Shown: positions 21,066 to 31,965 of the stretch, piece after piece | How the letters are laid out: each line of letters starts with the position of its first letter | How positions within the stretch are numbered: the stretch's first letter is position 1 | DNA from: Loripinus fragilis | Taxonomy: Eukaryota; Mollusca; Bivalvia; Lucinida; Lucinidae | Assembly: GCA_964019695.1 (NCBI GenBank) | Contig: OZ026517.1 | Coordinates: 76,735,252-76,799,251 of the forward strand | Length of the DNA stretch: 64,000 nucleotides | Direction: 5' to 3' | The notes under the pieces: model-generated | What the model was told of the DNA's origin: nothing | Seen by the model: only the letters and a program-made list of their open reading frames with translations | Database searches by the model: none | Program-made: the position numbers and the translations under genes

Positions 21066-22065
21066 GGTCATCCAGTAAGTTCTGACAATAACCTCATATC
21101 TCAGGAACTGTTCTGGAAATCAGAATTATTTAACCCATTGCATGTGACCATGGAAGTTGCCTACTCATGTTTGAAATATGGAGTTTTTATCATAACCTGA
21201 TCCGATGCTATACAAATTGTAAACAACACTGTTAGAGTCCATGGCCACGAAAATTCACGTTTTTAACTGATATTTGCTTGGGGTAGAGTTAGTTAAAGTT
21301 TTTAACTGATATTTGCTTGGGGTAGAGTTAGTTAAAGATGCAGTATGCATCTTTGGAAAGTTATATTAGTGGTTGGTGATGTTGTTTGAATACACAATTG
21401 ACCCATAAAAACAAATACCACAATGACATTAACGTAGTTGCTCTGAACATTCTTGGTTGTTGGGCAACAACAGAAAATTAGATTTTTGCCTCACTTTAAG
21501 CGCTAATTATAAAATAGCATATTCTGAACACTTATATAAGCAATTAAGACGAATTTGCATATTAATAGACTCATGTTTCGATAAATCTGTTCTATAGTCT
21601 TCTTAAACATATAGAAAATAATAACTTTCAATAAATGTTTTATACCAAATATACACTTTAATTACAACCCATTTTCAAGGAAAATATTTCTGCAAAATCG
21701 GTGATATATCATAATCAAAACCCTGCTGACACCATAATTGCAACCTAAATTATTATCTATGACGTTTAAAATCAACACACACAATGTCTTTACTTATCTA
21801 TATAAAAAGTTTTAAAAAGGAGTCTGTAATTTCTTAGCAATTTGGGCATGTATACCGCATAGAATGTCCCATCCATGACCCTTTACCTTGTGTTCTTTAG
21901 TTGCCTAGCAACCGTTGCGATTGCAAACTGGAAATTATTTGAACTTGTGATTCAATTCCCTATATTCTAAATAATATGTGAAGATCAATGAAACACATCC
22001 TAGAGAGAAAGGTTTTGTTTTATGGGGTCATTGTCAGAGCATTTTGGATGACCCTCATAGCTGAG
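21066..22065. repeat. Weak inverted pair spanning ~1 kb
   Basis: 'gggtcatccagtaagttctgacaat' near 21066 recurs reversed near 22025-22065 as a sequence with 'gggtcatcc' and 'ctctgacaatgacc'. Only about 35 bp match well, so these may be the ends of an old MITE. The interior has no coding relic. Confidence 0.4.
21260..21337. repeat. Perfect 39-bp tandem duplication
   Basis: Two identical 39-bp units (21260-21298 and 21299-21337) start 'tttttaactgatatttgc' and end 'gagttagttaaag'. The identity implies a recent duplication or an assembly artefact. Confidence 0.95.
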
Positions 22066-22893
22066 ATGTTGCATTAAATTTATCATTTTATTAATTTTTA
22101 AATTTTATAAAAAAAACAACTGAGAAAAATAGCAAAGAGTGTGTGGTTGTTTTTAACCTAAGATATATGATAGTTCTTAAAATGAAAATATACACCCATA
22201 TTCACATACATGTAGCCTCTTAATTAGAACTGATAAATTTTATTTTGGAAAATGGATATTTCATACATATCAAACAATCTTCCCTTCTATTGAAATAAAA
22301 TTATCTAGTGAGGTAAAGTTTGTGAAATTAAGCAATATTTGTTTGTCTTTAACTTTGTTATATACGTGACCTATTGGAAATCAAGCAAAAATGTTATTTT
22401 ACACCAGAAACACTATTGAGCACTACTTTAAAGTCGAGTGCCATCAAACAATTATCATGAGGTGTCTAAAAGCTAATAGAAAGAATTGCCTGCTTAATTC
22501 CAAAATTTAAAGGTTCTAAGCCTATATAATGTTTTATCGGAGGCCATCTAATTTAACATCTTATATACGACAGAGTATTTGTGATAGAACATATCTGTTT
22601 AAAGTTTTGAAATGCATAGTAAATGGTCTTTTGAATACATGTTGTCATAAACTAAATTACATGTTAATAAATGTGTCAACTTCAACTATTTAACAAAATA
22701 TCGTGGATTTTAAGGGTATAGTTGAATTATAACGTTAATGACATTATGATGGACCCAAACAAATGTATAGAAAATAACATGTTCTTACAGATTGCATAAC
22801 TGTTTTGTTCATCTAAGCTTTTCAACTGCTACCTAGACAGCTGTACTTACATATTTTTGTTTTTAAGAAAATGAGGCGTAACGTAATCAACAA
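22066..22893. other. Unassigned sequence
   Basis: AT-rich. I see no gene or repeat structure apart from a motif-like 'gttatatacgtgac' near 22360. Confidence 0.45.
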
Positions 22894-23010
22894 CCATTTT
22901 GGAGACTTTTGCATGCCTATTTTTATACACCCACCTGGACTGTAGACTACTAGCATATACCTACCGATAACAAGCATCAAAACTTCTGGTCAAGATCATG
23001 TAGGGTAAAT
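22894..23010 (-). repeat. Right outer arm of the large symmetric region
   Basis: This is the inverted partner of 13397-13514, separated from it by 9.4 kb. The divergence suggests an old event. Confidence 0.85.
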
Positions 23011-23046
23011 AAAAAAATGGATCTTGGATTCCAAACTATGTCAGTA

Positions 23047-23639
23047 GCGATTTGTGACTTGGTTTATTTTTTTTTTATTTTTCTTTTTTGATCATTTATT
23101 TTATAAGCCCCTGTTATAATTTACCTTGATAGCCTAGAGGCAACCATCAGGGTGTTTACATTTTATTTATACATCTCTTTCATTCTGTTATACTCTCAAC
23201 TCACCTTAATTCTGCAGCAGCCTATGTATTAATTATTTAGAGGTTACATGTTTTGTAACCATAACTAGTTTTCACACATTTTATTAGGAAACAGAAAATA
23301 GGGTAGGAAGAAGAAGAAAGAAGTTAATACCTCTGGAGAGAAAGCATAACCAGTCATGCGGGGTTCAACAGTTCTCTGGTCGGCTTTATCTGTAAGGTTT
23401 AATTCACTTAATGTCAAGAGTCCTGGGTGGGTTTATTTATTTTGTATTATATTTGTAGGGTATTATCTTTATCAAATCCTTCTTAATAAGGAGCATTTTA
23501 TCTGTACATATCTTCTATTGTCATTTTTGACTTATGCTGATGTGTATGTTGCTATTAATTTGTATTTAGCAAATTCTTAAATGGTGCCCAAGCATCTAAG
23601 AAGTTTTGCAATTCATTTCTTTGTATTGCAATTTCTCTG
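23047..23639. other. Unassigned sequence
   Basis: Poly-T tracts occur near 23064-23095. There is no recognisable exon or repeat end. Confidence 0.45.
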
Positions 23640-24405
23640 AGACTAGTGTATAAATTGAAGAAGATTGTTGGCTCTAATAATTTTTCAGCGCAGTTCATTA
23701 AAATAATTTCCCATTATAAAAAGATTGGCTATAACATTAATGTATTGCAACAGACTGCATGCTTGGTAGTCAACCCAGTCACGGTTGGCAACTTTGCTTT
23801 CCTCTTTAATTGCACGCCGGTGGGTCGGACTTCAGACTCTATGATGGTTCCGACTTAAAGACTTATCTATTGATGAGATGGTAGGGGCCTGATGCTTTGG
23901 CTGTTTGTCGGGCCCACCGGGGTTTACCTGTTGGATTTCTTTTGCTCCCGTATTCAGTTTAATTTACTGTTGAGTCCTTATCCTTGCTTTATCTCCTTGT
24001 TATACCTTGATTTATATGTTTTAGGAGATGATGCATTGATAAGTTAGGGGTCTTTCATGCAAACCAAATATCTATGTGTCTTGATCCACATCTGAATTAA
24101 GGGTGAGGTTGGTGCCGTTAAACCGGTTTAAGCCCTCCAGTAAAATATTTTACGGACCGTTCCAAGGCGGTACTTCTTTTGTGGATCTTTTATGTTTTTG
24201 TTTTGTCTTTTGTTTGCTATGTCTTTGTACGCGTCTGTTTATATGTGCTTTGTGGTCACCTGCTGGGAAAGGGCTGACCTCTTGGCTCTCGTTTGTGGTG
24301 TCTACTGTGAGTTTGTCACTTTCCCATTGGTATCCTGGGTCAGGTGTGGTACTTGATTGTATCGACTCCTGATCTTTGCACCCTTACTTACTTTGAAATA
24401 GTGAG
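23640..24405 (+). pseudogene. RT-element relic with 3' tail, copy 3
   Basis: From 23648 the plus strand encodes the end of the RT-family protein: KLKKIVGSNNFSAQFIK, then YKKIGYNINVLQQTACLVVN, then FLFNCTPVGRTSDSM and a stop at 23856-23858. The non-coding tail follows, with the block 24047-24405 matching 7588-7950 closely and ending in (CTTA)2. The RT core itself is absent, so the copy is 5'-truncated. Non-functional. Confidence 0.8.
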
Positions 24406-24406
24406 T

Positions 24407-24870
24407 GAACATTTATCTTATATTCCAAAAATGTCAAGTGTTTGTGTGTTCCTCTGCACATATTGATGTAATACCTTGCAACAAGCATTGAAAATTGAAG
24501 TGTATTTTAAGTGTTTGGGGGCAAGTTGCCAAGAATAAAATTACTTTCATTCAAAATTAGCGATATATTCATTTCTTGAAGTTTTCTGTTACCTCTTTTA
24601 GGAATTGTTGGGTTTTTGAGCACTTCCAAAAAAGATTTTCAATCGATTCTTTATTAGTACTGCAAAAAGAACAATTATGACTATCTATTGTTTTTATCGT
24701 GTAAAGAAATTTATTTGTGACCAGAATTTTATGGTTTATACAGGTTTGAAACCATCTAAGCTTTGTACATTTGTGACTTGGTTGGTCTTTTTCTACCAGG
24801 CAGGACTGAGTGCAAATATGCGGGCTGAACGGGTGGTTATTTGAAAGGAGAGAACGTGATAGGTTAACTA
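24407..24870 (-). pseudogene. LINE-type reverse-transcriptase 3' relic
   Basis: The minus strand encodes, with frameshifts, the C-terminal part of a LINE ORF2-like protein. A zinc-binding module CSFCSTNKESIENLFWKC lies near 24625-24680 (C-x2-C ... C), preceded by 'INHKILVTNKFLYTIK'-like sequence. After a shift the end reads LILNESNFILGNLPPN and VARYYINMCRGTHK. This order is typical of the region after the RT domain in LINE proteins. The relic abuts the 3' end of the RT-element tail at 24405. I cannot assign its clade. Confidence 0.65.
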
Positions 24871-26086
24871 AGTGCTTAGAATATGCGTTGATCCAGGTCG
24901 TTAATATTCCAGGCTAATATTCCAGGCTGGTATTCAATCCTGGGACCTTCGAGTTGAAAAGAAAATCACACTTTACTGACACCAAAACTATGTTACAACC
25001 GAGCGGACTTGAGTGCTTACAGAATTCATGTCTTAATTATGCGAGCTCAAAATCAATGATATAACCACATGCCAAGCTTTGAATGATATTAGTTTAAACC
25101 TGGTTACATATGGACCTTAGTTAAAGTAAAATGTTAATGTCCTTTTCAAAACTATTTCGGTCATTATATGACAATGGAAGGATGGTTAAAAGGCTGAGTG
25201 CAGTAAAGTGCTGTATAGATCGAGCAATATTCAAACACTGGACGCTGTGCCCCACAGTTGGGAGCACTAATCGCTCGGTCAGGTGGTCACTTCTGCAACC
25301 AAAGGCCCACCACTCTATGTCATCCTGCAGTTGGGAATATAGCTGCCCTTCATACTGCCTTCTTGATTAATACCTGAAGGTGTTCGTATTTAGCATACCG
25401 ATTGCTTATGTTTAGATTACCAAACAAGTTTTTATATTACTGATGTGATCTCTGAGTCAAAGGTTAAGGTGAAGTATACTTGAAACCTGTCTTACAAATC
25501 GAAACACAAAATAATCTAAAAAAAACCGAATTCATCAGAGATATAGAGAATCTACAAAAAATGTAAGAAAACATCAGACTCTAGGTTATTGAGTCTGTTC
25601 ATGAGAACTAATGGAAAGTGCAACAATTCTCACGCCCCTAGCAATGGCTTAAGCGTTATTCTGCTTCCAATCAGACCCAATATTCCTGAAGGACCAAAAC
25701 ATGACAAAATATCAACACTATATCGATAATATTTTGATGGAAGGTGTTCATATTTAGCATACATATTGCTTATGGCGTGTAGCTGAAAAAGGGGGTTCAG
25801 TTTGAGTAAATGATCTTCTGTATGATCTTTATTGTCAAATGTCAGGATGAAATATACTTAGCAAACGAAACAGACAGGCCTACAGTTGTGTACGCGATGG
25901 TTAAAGTTCAAGGTCTAGATCAACCAAAGTCAGTCAAGTCAGCTAAATGATCTTTACATTCATTTTTGTCAGAGGGTGCTGATAATTATTCTAGATCAAT
26001 GTCAGGCAAGGTAAAATATTATGCTTGAAAGCTTTCAGTAACGCAGATCCTTATGCACACAATTAAGTAATCAGACCCCAGTCCAT
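24871..26086. other. Unassigned sequence with a short direct repeat
   Basis: 'gaaggtgttc(g/a)tatttagcata' occurs near 25377 and again near 25740, followed in both by 'attgcttatg'. No gene is recognised. Confidence 0.45.
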
Positions 26087-26461
26087 GAAGCTTTCAGGAA
26101 ACTTGGTCTTGCCTCAATGGAAGACAGCACTAAGAATGCCCTCGAACAATACATATTTCTACTTTATCAGCCAGAAAAAAACATTGGCATTATTATTGAG
26201 TTAAGATGGTGGATGTCTTGTAGGAAACATGCAGACTCCAATAAGCTACTTCCAACAAAAAATTCTCTTCTTCAGAGAGTCAAAAAATCTAGGTATAAGA
26301 GCAAAGTCTGGAAATCTATTACATGTACCAGCATACAGCTGCCTGAAAGTCATGGTGGAGATTATTATGACAACATTACCTCAACCTCAAGAGGCACTGC
26401 TCTAGCTAGTAACATATTACATGGTTGCAGAATATCTGCTGGCATCCCTTCTTGCCACAAA
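26087..26461 (+). pseudogene. Relic of an uncharacterised, repeated animal protein family (C-terminal part)
   Basis: The open frame begins in EAFRKLGLASMEDS, goes on through QYIFLLYQPEKN and ELRWWMSCRKHADSNKLLPT, and ends after KVWKSITCTSIQLPESHGG at TAA. From memory, this arrangement (an LY... block, an LRW..F/C...A block, an LPPT/LPP block, then a W) matches the C-terminal part of a large uncharacterised family common in mollusc and cnidarian genomes. In that family the upstream part has nuclease-like motifs. This copy lacks all of that, and the usual Cys-rich end is missing. The minus-strand relic at 51.4 kb may be the N-terminal end of the same family. Confidence 0.4.
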
Positions 26462-26554
26462 TAAATTGTACTTCATCAGCATTTCTTCCACTGATTCAAA
26501 AAGCGAAATTGTCAGTTATAAACAAAAGCATGTGCACAAAGTATTGCTTAACTG

Positions 26555-26660
26555 CCCAGTCTAAGCTTGCCCCGGGAAAGTGTGGTTAAGTTATCTGACT
26601 GTCTCGAAATGACCATGACTGTTGACTGGAATGTTAAACCAAAAACCAAAAGGAAACAAA
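26555..26660 (+). repeat. SINE-like 3' fragment
   Basis: The phrases 'gccccgggaaagtgtgg', 'ctgactgtctcgaaatgacc' and 'gactggaatgttaaacc' followed by A-rich sequence are typical of the 3' part of bivalve SINE-like repeats. No tRNA head is attached here. Confidence 0.5.
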
Positions 26661-26734
26661 AGAGTCCCAAAATGGGCTCAGGGGGTCAGTCATATTTGTG
26701 CAGTATGGTCTCAATCAATCAAAACACAAAAAAG

Positions 26735-26796
26735 CCACTGTGGTGTAGTGGATAAACCACTCGCCTTGTAAACCAGGGGTCACGGGGTTCGATACA
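26735..26796 (+). repeat. tRNA-Thr-like fragment, SINE head
   Basis: 'tggtgtagtggataaacc', 'cttgtaaaccaggggtca' and 'ggggttcgat' follow the order A box, anticodon arm (TGT) and B box of a tRNA-Thr-like sequence. The acceptor stem does not pair and the 3' half merges into an RT-family tail, so I take it as a SINE-type or chimeric head rather than a tRNA gene. Confidence 0.5.
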
Positions 26797-27060
26797 AAGC
26801 AAGTAAGGGTGCAAAGATCAGGAATCGATACAATCAAGTACCACACCTGACCCAGGATACCAATGGGGAAAGTGACAAACTCACAGCAGACACCACAAAC
26901 GAGAGCCAAGAGGTCAGCCCTTTCCCAGCAGGTGACCACAAAGCACATATAAATAGACGCGCACAAAGACATAGCAAACACAAGACAGAACAGAAACATA
27001 AAAGATTCACAAAAGAAGTACCGCCTTGGAAGGCTTCACCAGTCCGTCGGATGAGATTTT
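26797..27060 (-). mobile_element. 3' tail of the RT-element family, copy 4 (minus)
   Basis: Read on the minus strand it ends 'gattcctgatctttgcaccc' and (CTTA). It starts near 'ccttccaaggcggtacttc'. It closely matches 24160-24405. Confidence 0.8.
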
Positions 27061-27338
27061 AGGTCTTGGACCCCCTCTCCATATGACCTTAGCAGCTAGT
27101 GGGATGTTGAACAAAAACAAACAAACTAAAGAAAACAAACAAAAATAACACCCAATTTCAAGATGGTGTCTTACTTGATAACAAGTACAGAAATCTGGGT
27201 CAATTTTATTGAAGTGAACGCCACAAAATGGGTTCCAGGGGTCAGAAAAAATAAAGCACATCATTATCGTATCATAATAAACCATAGCAATCACATAAAG
27301 ACAAACACGTAATTCCGGCAAGAAATTCCCACATGAAT

Positions 27339-27480
27339 AAGGCTGGGAAAGGGCTAACCTCTTGGCACTCGTTTGTGGTGTCTAACTGTGAGTTTGTAAC
27401 TTTCCCATTGGTATCCTGGGTCGGGTGTGGTACTTGATTGTATCGACTCCTGGTCTTTGCTCCCTTACTTACTTTGAATC
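27339..27480 (+). mobile_element. 3' tail of the RT-element family, copy 5
   Basis: This is a short 3' fragment from 'gctgggaaagggct' to (CTTA)2. Copies 4 and 5 face away from each other about 280 bp apart. The gap holds 'tagtgggatgttgaacaaaaac', a SINE-like 3' end. Confidence 0.8.
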
Positions 27481-28934
27481 TAATTACTTTTATGTGTGCA
27501 TTAGGGGCACTATGGCGGCCATTTGGATGTCGTCATCATTCGGTCCAGAGGCAAAATTCAGATGGGTGAACCGGTTTGAATTGTTACATATGTCCCAAAG
27601 TTTATTTTGATATAGGTCACTTAAATCTTCACAAAAAGGAACATGGGATTCCCATTCGACATATACTATTAAGATTTGATTCAACGGTTATAAAAGACAA
27701 AAATAAAATACGTTTTCCAATGGCGACAGTAACTGAAATTTGAATTACATGGCTTTGAAATCACATCTTTTCTTTAATAAGCAATAAATGGATGAGACTT
27801 TAAACAGTTATTGCCATTAATGTTAAGCTGTTATGTAACACATAAAATCTAAATCAGATGTACAAAATAACTCTTATATTGAGTGGAATATGCTGTGTTT
27901 TTTTCTTATTGAGAGGGTGTGTAAAGTTATCCTTCAAATTGCTAAACATTACAATTTAGGACCATTATTCGCTTGTCGTTATTTTAGGGCCCTAATTCGT
28001 TAATCAGTAAACCCCATTGACACCCTCGTGTTATCTGTGAATTACCCTTCCTAAGGGCATCAGACGTTGCAGTGCTAGGTGCTCACGCCGCATTCGTGGG
28101 TTCAACCCTCACAGCCTTCCTAACACAGGGAGTTAGCAAGAAAACTGTTTAAAGACTGTTTTATATTCAATATAAATAGTATATATTTTGTTAAATCTAT
28201 GTCTAAGCAAATATGCAAAAATAGCCCTCCCCCAAAAAAATAACCAAAACGTGCTTCGGACATTAACAGAATTCCCGTCAAGAATATAATAGGCATATAT
28301 GAGATGAGATTGGGAGAACCTGGTGTGATTTCAGTGAGCTCTCAAGTATTTACGACACAAACAATTGTTGGAAAAAAATGCTTTATTGTCGAATAATTGC
28401 TCCTTTCAAGTTAAACCAATCCGTTTCCTTCACTTACTTATCCTCCTCTCAACCCATGCGTGGTTTTACCAAAATAATATAAACCAATCCGAGTTATGGC
28501 AATTTCGCCTATGCTTTAAATTCATTTGAAAGCTCCATAATTGTGGTCCCATACTTTAGTGACCGTTACAATAAGTCAATCTTTATGTGATAAAAAGCGC
28601 TTTATACAAGTACCACACTATGGCGTATGGCAAAAACCCATTGTTTTATTATTCTGACTCGATTCGATAAATGTATGTCCAAATAAGCACGTCAATCATG
28701 AAAGGCTGTTAGTCATACAATGAACAGTTCTGACTGGGATATCTAAAAATTATGTATGAACCAATAAAGTTTAATTTTGTTAAATGGAATTACAATGTAA
28801 ATCTGAGGGTAAGATAAGTGGTAAAATTTTATCTGCTGTCATCACGCAATGTGGTGGCCGTCCCCATATTGAAACTCAAACCAATGGTGCTTCCTTTTGG
28901 GGCCTACATTACCAATCAGAACACACTTGGAAGA
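27481..28934. other. Unassigned sequence
   Basis: No exon is recognised. At 28044-28120 'gtgctaggtgctcacgcc' and 'cgtgggttcaaccctca' resemble A and B boxes of a tRNA, but no cloverleaf forms, so this may be a decayed SINE head. Confidence 0.4.
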
Positions 28935-29042
28935 GTTAAACAACAGTGAATTTAGAGGGTTATCTTAGGCTCAGTCCTGTGAAGTTTGGTTAAACAACAG
29001 TGAATTTAGAGGGTCATCTTAGGATCAGTCCTGTGAAGTTTG
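28935..29042. repeat. 54-bp tandem duplication
   Basis: Units 28935-28988 and 28989-29042 differ at two positions. Each runs from 'gttaaacaacagtgaatt' to 'tgtgaagtttg'. The segment and the following 90 bp ('ggtataggagaagttgtc', 'gacgatgcacgacgatgac') look like the 3' part of the PR repeat seen at 50.5-50.68 kb. Confidence 0.9.
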
Positions 29043-29129
29043 GTTAAAATTTGCCCAGTGGTATAGGAGAAGTTGTCATTGAAAGCAAATTGTTGACGAT
29101 GCACGACGATGACGATGCAGGATGGACAA

Positions 29130-29943
29130 TGACTGATTCCAATAGCTTACTTTGAGCATTTCTTGCTCATTTGATCTAATAAGAAATAAAAGAAAACGCA
29201 GATCAAGAAGTAAATGTGTCTGAAAGGACAGGCATTTGCACACAAACAATTTTAGTGCAAACTTGATTAAAATCGGTTGAGAATTAAGAATGTTAGTAAT
29301 AAATGAAGTTTCATAACAAACAGTCACAGCCGCCCTTTTGAATATATAATGAGATGCTAATGAGATGTATGAAAAGTTATTAAGATGCATAAAATATTTA
29401 TTTTAGCATATAATCACAGAATTTCTTGCATAAATGATCCTTTATTGTTATATTAGACATATACATAACAATAGAGTGAAAATTATTTTTCAAATCATAT
29501 TTGTTTCATTTTTGCATACATAATTAGGAAGCTATGACGTCATAAATACACAAATATGACGGCTTCCATAAAGAAGTAATGGAAACTTCAAATGCATATA
29601 ACTTCTTGATTTCTTGATAGATTTTGATAAAATTTGCTGCAAAATGATTTGATAGACAAATCTTTTCTTTTAAAGCTCATTAATTATGTGGTGAGCGTTT
29701 CCCTTTAAGTAGTTCCTGTATATGTTAGTGTAATTTTTATGCGTTTACCAGTGTTGCATTTGGTTAATCAGAAAAACTATTGAAGGATATTTAGACTCAA
29801 TCGTAGTTCTAACATTCAAAACAAAAAAATAAACTAAATAAACATGCGGTTCATAGTTCCAAATATCTGCAATTAAAATTGATGTTAAGATTAGGCCACG
29901 CAACAATGGTTTAAATACAGTACAGTTCCAAATGGTTAAACCC
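29130..29943. other. Unassigned AT-rich sequence
   Basis: The open frame at 29076-29390 (minus) starts inside repeat DNA and has no recognisable domain. Nothing else is seen. Confidence 0.45.
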
Positions 29944-29945
29944 TA

Positions 29946-30973
29946 CGAGGGTTGTCCCAGAAAGTCGTAGACTTTTTAAATTACCAGAAAAGTTGACGCA
30001 AGAGCATGTTTATATTTTGTAGAAATATTGGACTATCTATTTTTAACATTTTGAGTATATTAATGACCAAAAAAATCAAAAGGAATTATTTTTATGGTCA
30101 TTCTATCTCAGTAAGGTACGCGTCACCGGCGCACGCAAAAAATGAAAGAAATAAAGTAGTATAATTCATTTTTGATAAGTGGTTGTATCGAAACTCGAGA
30201 TGATACCCGTTAATCATTTATATTGGGGGAAACGTCATTGAATTGCACGTATTGTCACAAAATGTCAAAGCGATTGCATAATTTACGAACTGACGGCATA
30301 CAATCAAAACTAGTCAGGGCGAGCTCGAGCGGTGAAAAAATGGCGACGTCTTACGTACGGGCGGAGCAGCGGACAGTAATACAGTTTTGTATTGAGTCCG
30401 GAATGACACCACTTTATACTTTAAACTAAGTAAAACAAGACGAATATCACCTGAATGTATCACTGGTTTTAGTATAAAAATTACTTTCGCGATTTCGTGA
30501 GGGGAAGCTGCAGCCGAGGGTATGGGAAGACCGCCACTTAGAAATACTGGCAAAGGTACGGAAGTTGAAATAGCCGTCAGCAATGATAGAAGTCAAACGG
30601 TGCGCTACCTAGCTGAGATAATAGGTTGAGGGAACCATACGGTGCACATGATATTAAAATCCGACTTGAAAATGGCACAGGTATCTGCAAGATCCATTCC
30701 ACATTCATTATTGGAAGACGATTGCGGACCGTAACCAAGCTAGTTACAATTGTAAACTTTCCGACGTCCTTAGTAATTCAAATGACGTGCGCCGGTGGAT
30801 CAGACCTATAGCTTGAAAAATGAGTGCACAAACTTCATTATTAGATATTTCTCCTTAAAATATGCATAGTAATGCAGAAATAATGGAAAAGTTCACAAGT
30901 AAAATTTGATTGCAATAGACCATATCGTTTTCTTGTTATGTAAAAAGTCTACGACTTTCTGGGACAACCCTCG
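29946..30973 (+). mobile_element. Mariner-type transposon relic with perfect 33-bp inverted repeats
   Basis: Both ends begin CGAGGGTTGTCCCAGAAAG and match perfectly for 33 bp (29946-29978 and 30941-30973). TA target duplications are at 29944-29945 and 30974-30975. The 1028-bp interior encodes pieces of the N-terminal half of a mariner transposase. The catalytic half is missing, so this is a deletion derivative that relied on a transposase made elsewhere. Confidence 0.95.
30340..30760 (+). pseudogene. Mariner transposase, N-terminal fragment
   Basis: The first piece (from the ATG at 30340) reads MATSYVRAEQRTVIQFCIE and stops after about 30 codons. From about 30520, in another frame, it reads GRPPLRNTGKGTEVE, then NDRSQTVRYLAEIIG, a stop, then LKSDLKMAQVSARSIPH and LLEDD. 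These match in order the paired helix-turn-helix DNA-binding domain and linker of mariner transposases. No DDD catalytic domain follows. At least one frameshift and two stops make it inactive. Confidence 0.75.
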
Positions 30974-30975
30974 TA

Positions 30976-31455
30976 TATACTGAAAAGTCACAAACCTTAA
31001 ACAATGATTGAAACCCATTGTTATTGTTTGTATTCCATTGTGATTTGTCCCAAAATCATTGCTGATTCTCCATCAAAAGTATGACACCTAATTGTGTTGT
31101 CGTTGTCAATGTTTAATTGTCAGTCTGCTGTCATATTGGATCGGGTATGCCATATCTGCTCATTTATGGCGAAAAAATTGTTGCGTTATCAGGTGCAATA
31201 ACTGATAAATGGGTGATAAAACTTTTCTGTGGTCGGAATTAGAAAACAAACAATCAGCAAGTCAAGTTTGCAGCAAAAAATATAAACGCGAATCTTATTG
31301 CTTGTTACCTTTTAGTAAAGAGGGCTATTACATTCGGCACAGTACTGTATGGTAACCAATGACCCGTACATTTCACTTTGCATTCTGTTGAATTGCAGAT
31401 TGGTAGTTCTATCAAATATATATGTTTGATAGAACATTAAAATATAATATATATT

Positions 31456-31465
<10 letters not shown>
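30976..31465. other. Unassigned sequence
   Basis: A minus-strand stretch at 31080-31140 reads QLNIDNDNTIRC, which recalls a cadherin DxDND motif, but it is bounded by stops and lacks splice sites. I do not call it an exon. Confidence 0.4.

Positions 31466-31543
<78 letters not shown>
31466..31543. repeat. (GT)n microsatellite
   Basis: 39 uninterrupted GT units directly precede a SINE-like element. Chance open frames on both strands cross it. Confidence 0.98.
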
Positions 31544-31545
<2 letters not shown>

Positions 31546-31892
31546 CGAAAGCAATGATGTTTGTGAAATTATATTTCCGCACTTCTGATATTTATCTAAT
31601 TTCATTTGTATCCTTGGATCCATCCGGCTTTCACTTGTGAACGAAATAGATGCCATCCATTGAAAATTGAAAAAGAACCAATATACGACGTGTACTGCAT
31701 CAGTCGTCATCAATATCAGCGCTTCCTGAACATCCTTTTTTGGGGATGGCTCAGTGGCGCAGTTGGTAGCGTTGATGTCTGGTGTAGTGCTAGGCGGTGT
31801 TGCCGAGGTCGTGGGTTCGAATCTCGCTAGAGGCAAAATATTTACAGCATCTATCGGCTCAGTTGATTCACTATATCCCTCTGTATATTAAC

Positions 31893-31895
<3 letters not shown>
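31544..31895 (+). mobile_element. tRNA-derived SINE, family 2, copy 1
   Basis: The 5' leader (31544-31740, from 'ctcgaaagcaatgatgttt') is followed by a tRNA-like part with A box 'tggctcagtggcgcagttgg' and B box 'gtgggttcgaatctc' near 31813. The 3' part ends 'cggctcagttgattcacta'. A leader of about 190 bp before the tRNA part is unusual for a SINE. The same arrangement is present inverted at 40195-40540, so it is the real unit. (AT)n follows in both copies. Confidence 0.8.

Positions 31896-31957
<62 letters not shown>
31896..31957. repeat. (AT)n microsatellite with inverted flanks
   Basis: 31 AT units are flanked by TTAACAAC on the left and GTTGTTAA on the right (31888-31966), so the whole block is palindromic and could extrude as a cruciform. 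Confidence 0.95.
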
Positions 31958-31960
<3 letters not shown>

Positions 31961-31965
31961 GTTAA

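Larger units (their letters stand above)
13361..23046. mobile_element. Large dyad-symmetric region, candidate foldback element
   Basis: The outer arms at 13397-13514 and 22894-23010 are inverted copies of about 118 bp, sharing 'agaagttttgatgcttgtt' and 'ggtaggtatatg'; weaker similarity extends outward to about 13361 and 23046. Inside, direct-oriented units at 14515-14830 and 15600-15912 recur inverted at 16550-16880, 17400-17540 and 17950-18250, so the inner part folds around about 16.2-16.4 kb. The 14-bp motif GTTACRYATGTAAC and close variants occurs 17 times between 13.68 and 18.13 kb. No transposase was recognised. It may be one foldback-type transposon, or an inner foldback unit between two inverted copies of another repeat. 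Confidence 0.6.

Noticed and set aside
26735..26796. tRNA-Thr gene
   Set aside because: The anticodon arm looks right, but the T arm and acceptor stem fail and the sequence runs into a retroelement tail.
31080..31140. Possible cadherin exon (QLNIDNDNTIRC) on the minus strand
   Set aside because: The motif resembles DxDND, but stops lie just upstream, no acceptor gives an open phase, and the residues after it do not fit a cadherin repeat.
31312..31836. 174-residue open frame on the minus strand
   Set aside because: It consists of SINE family 2 read backward through a (GT)n tract. It is not a gene.
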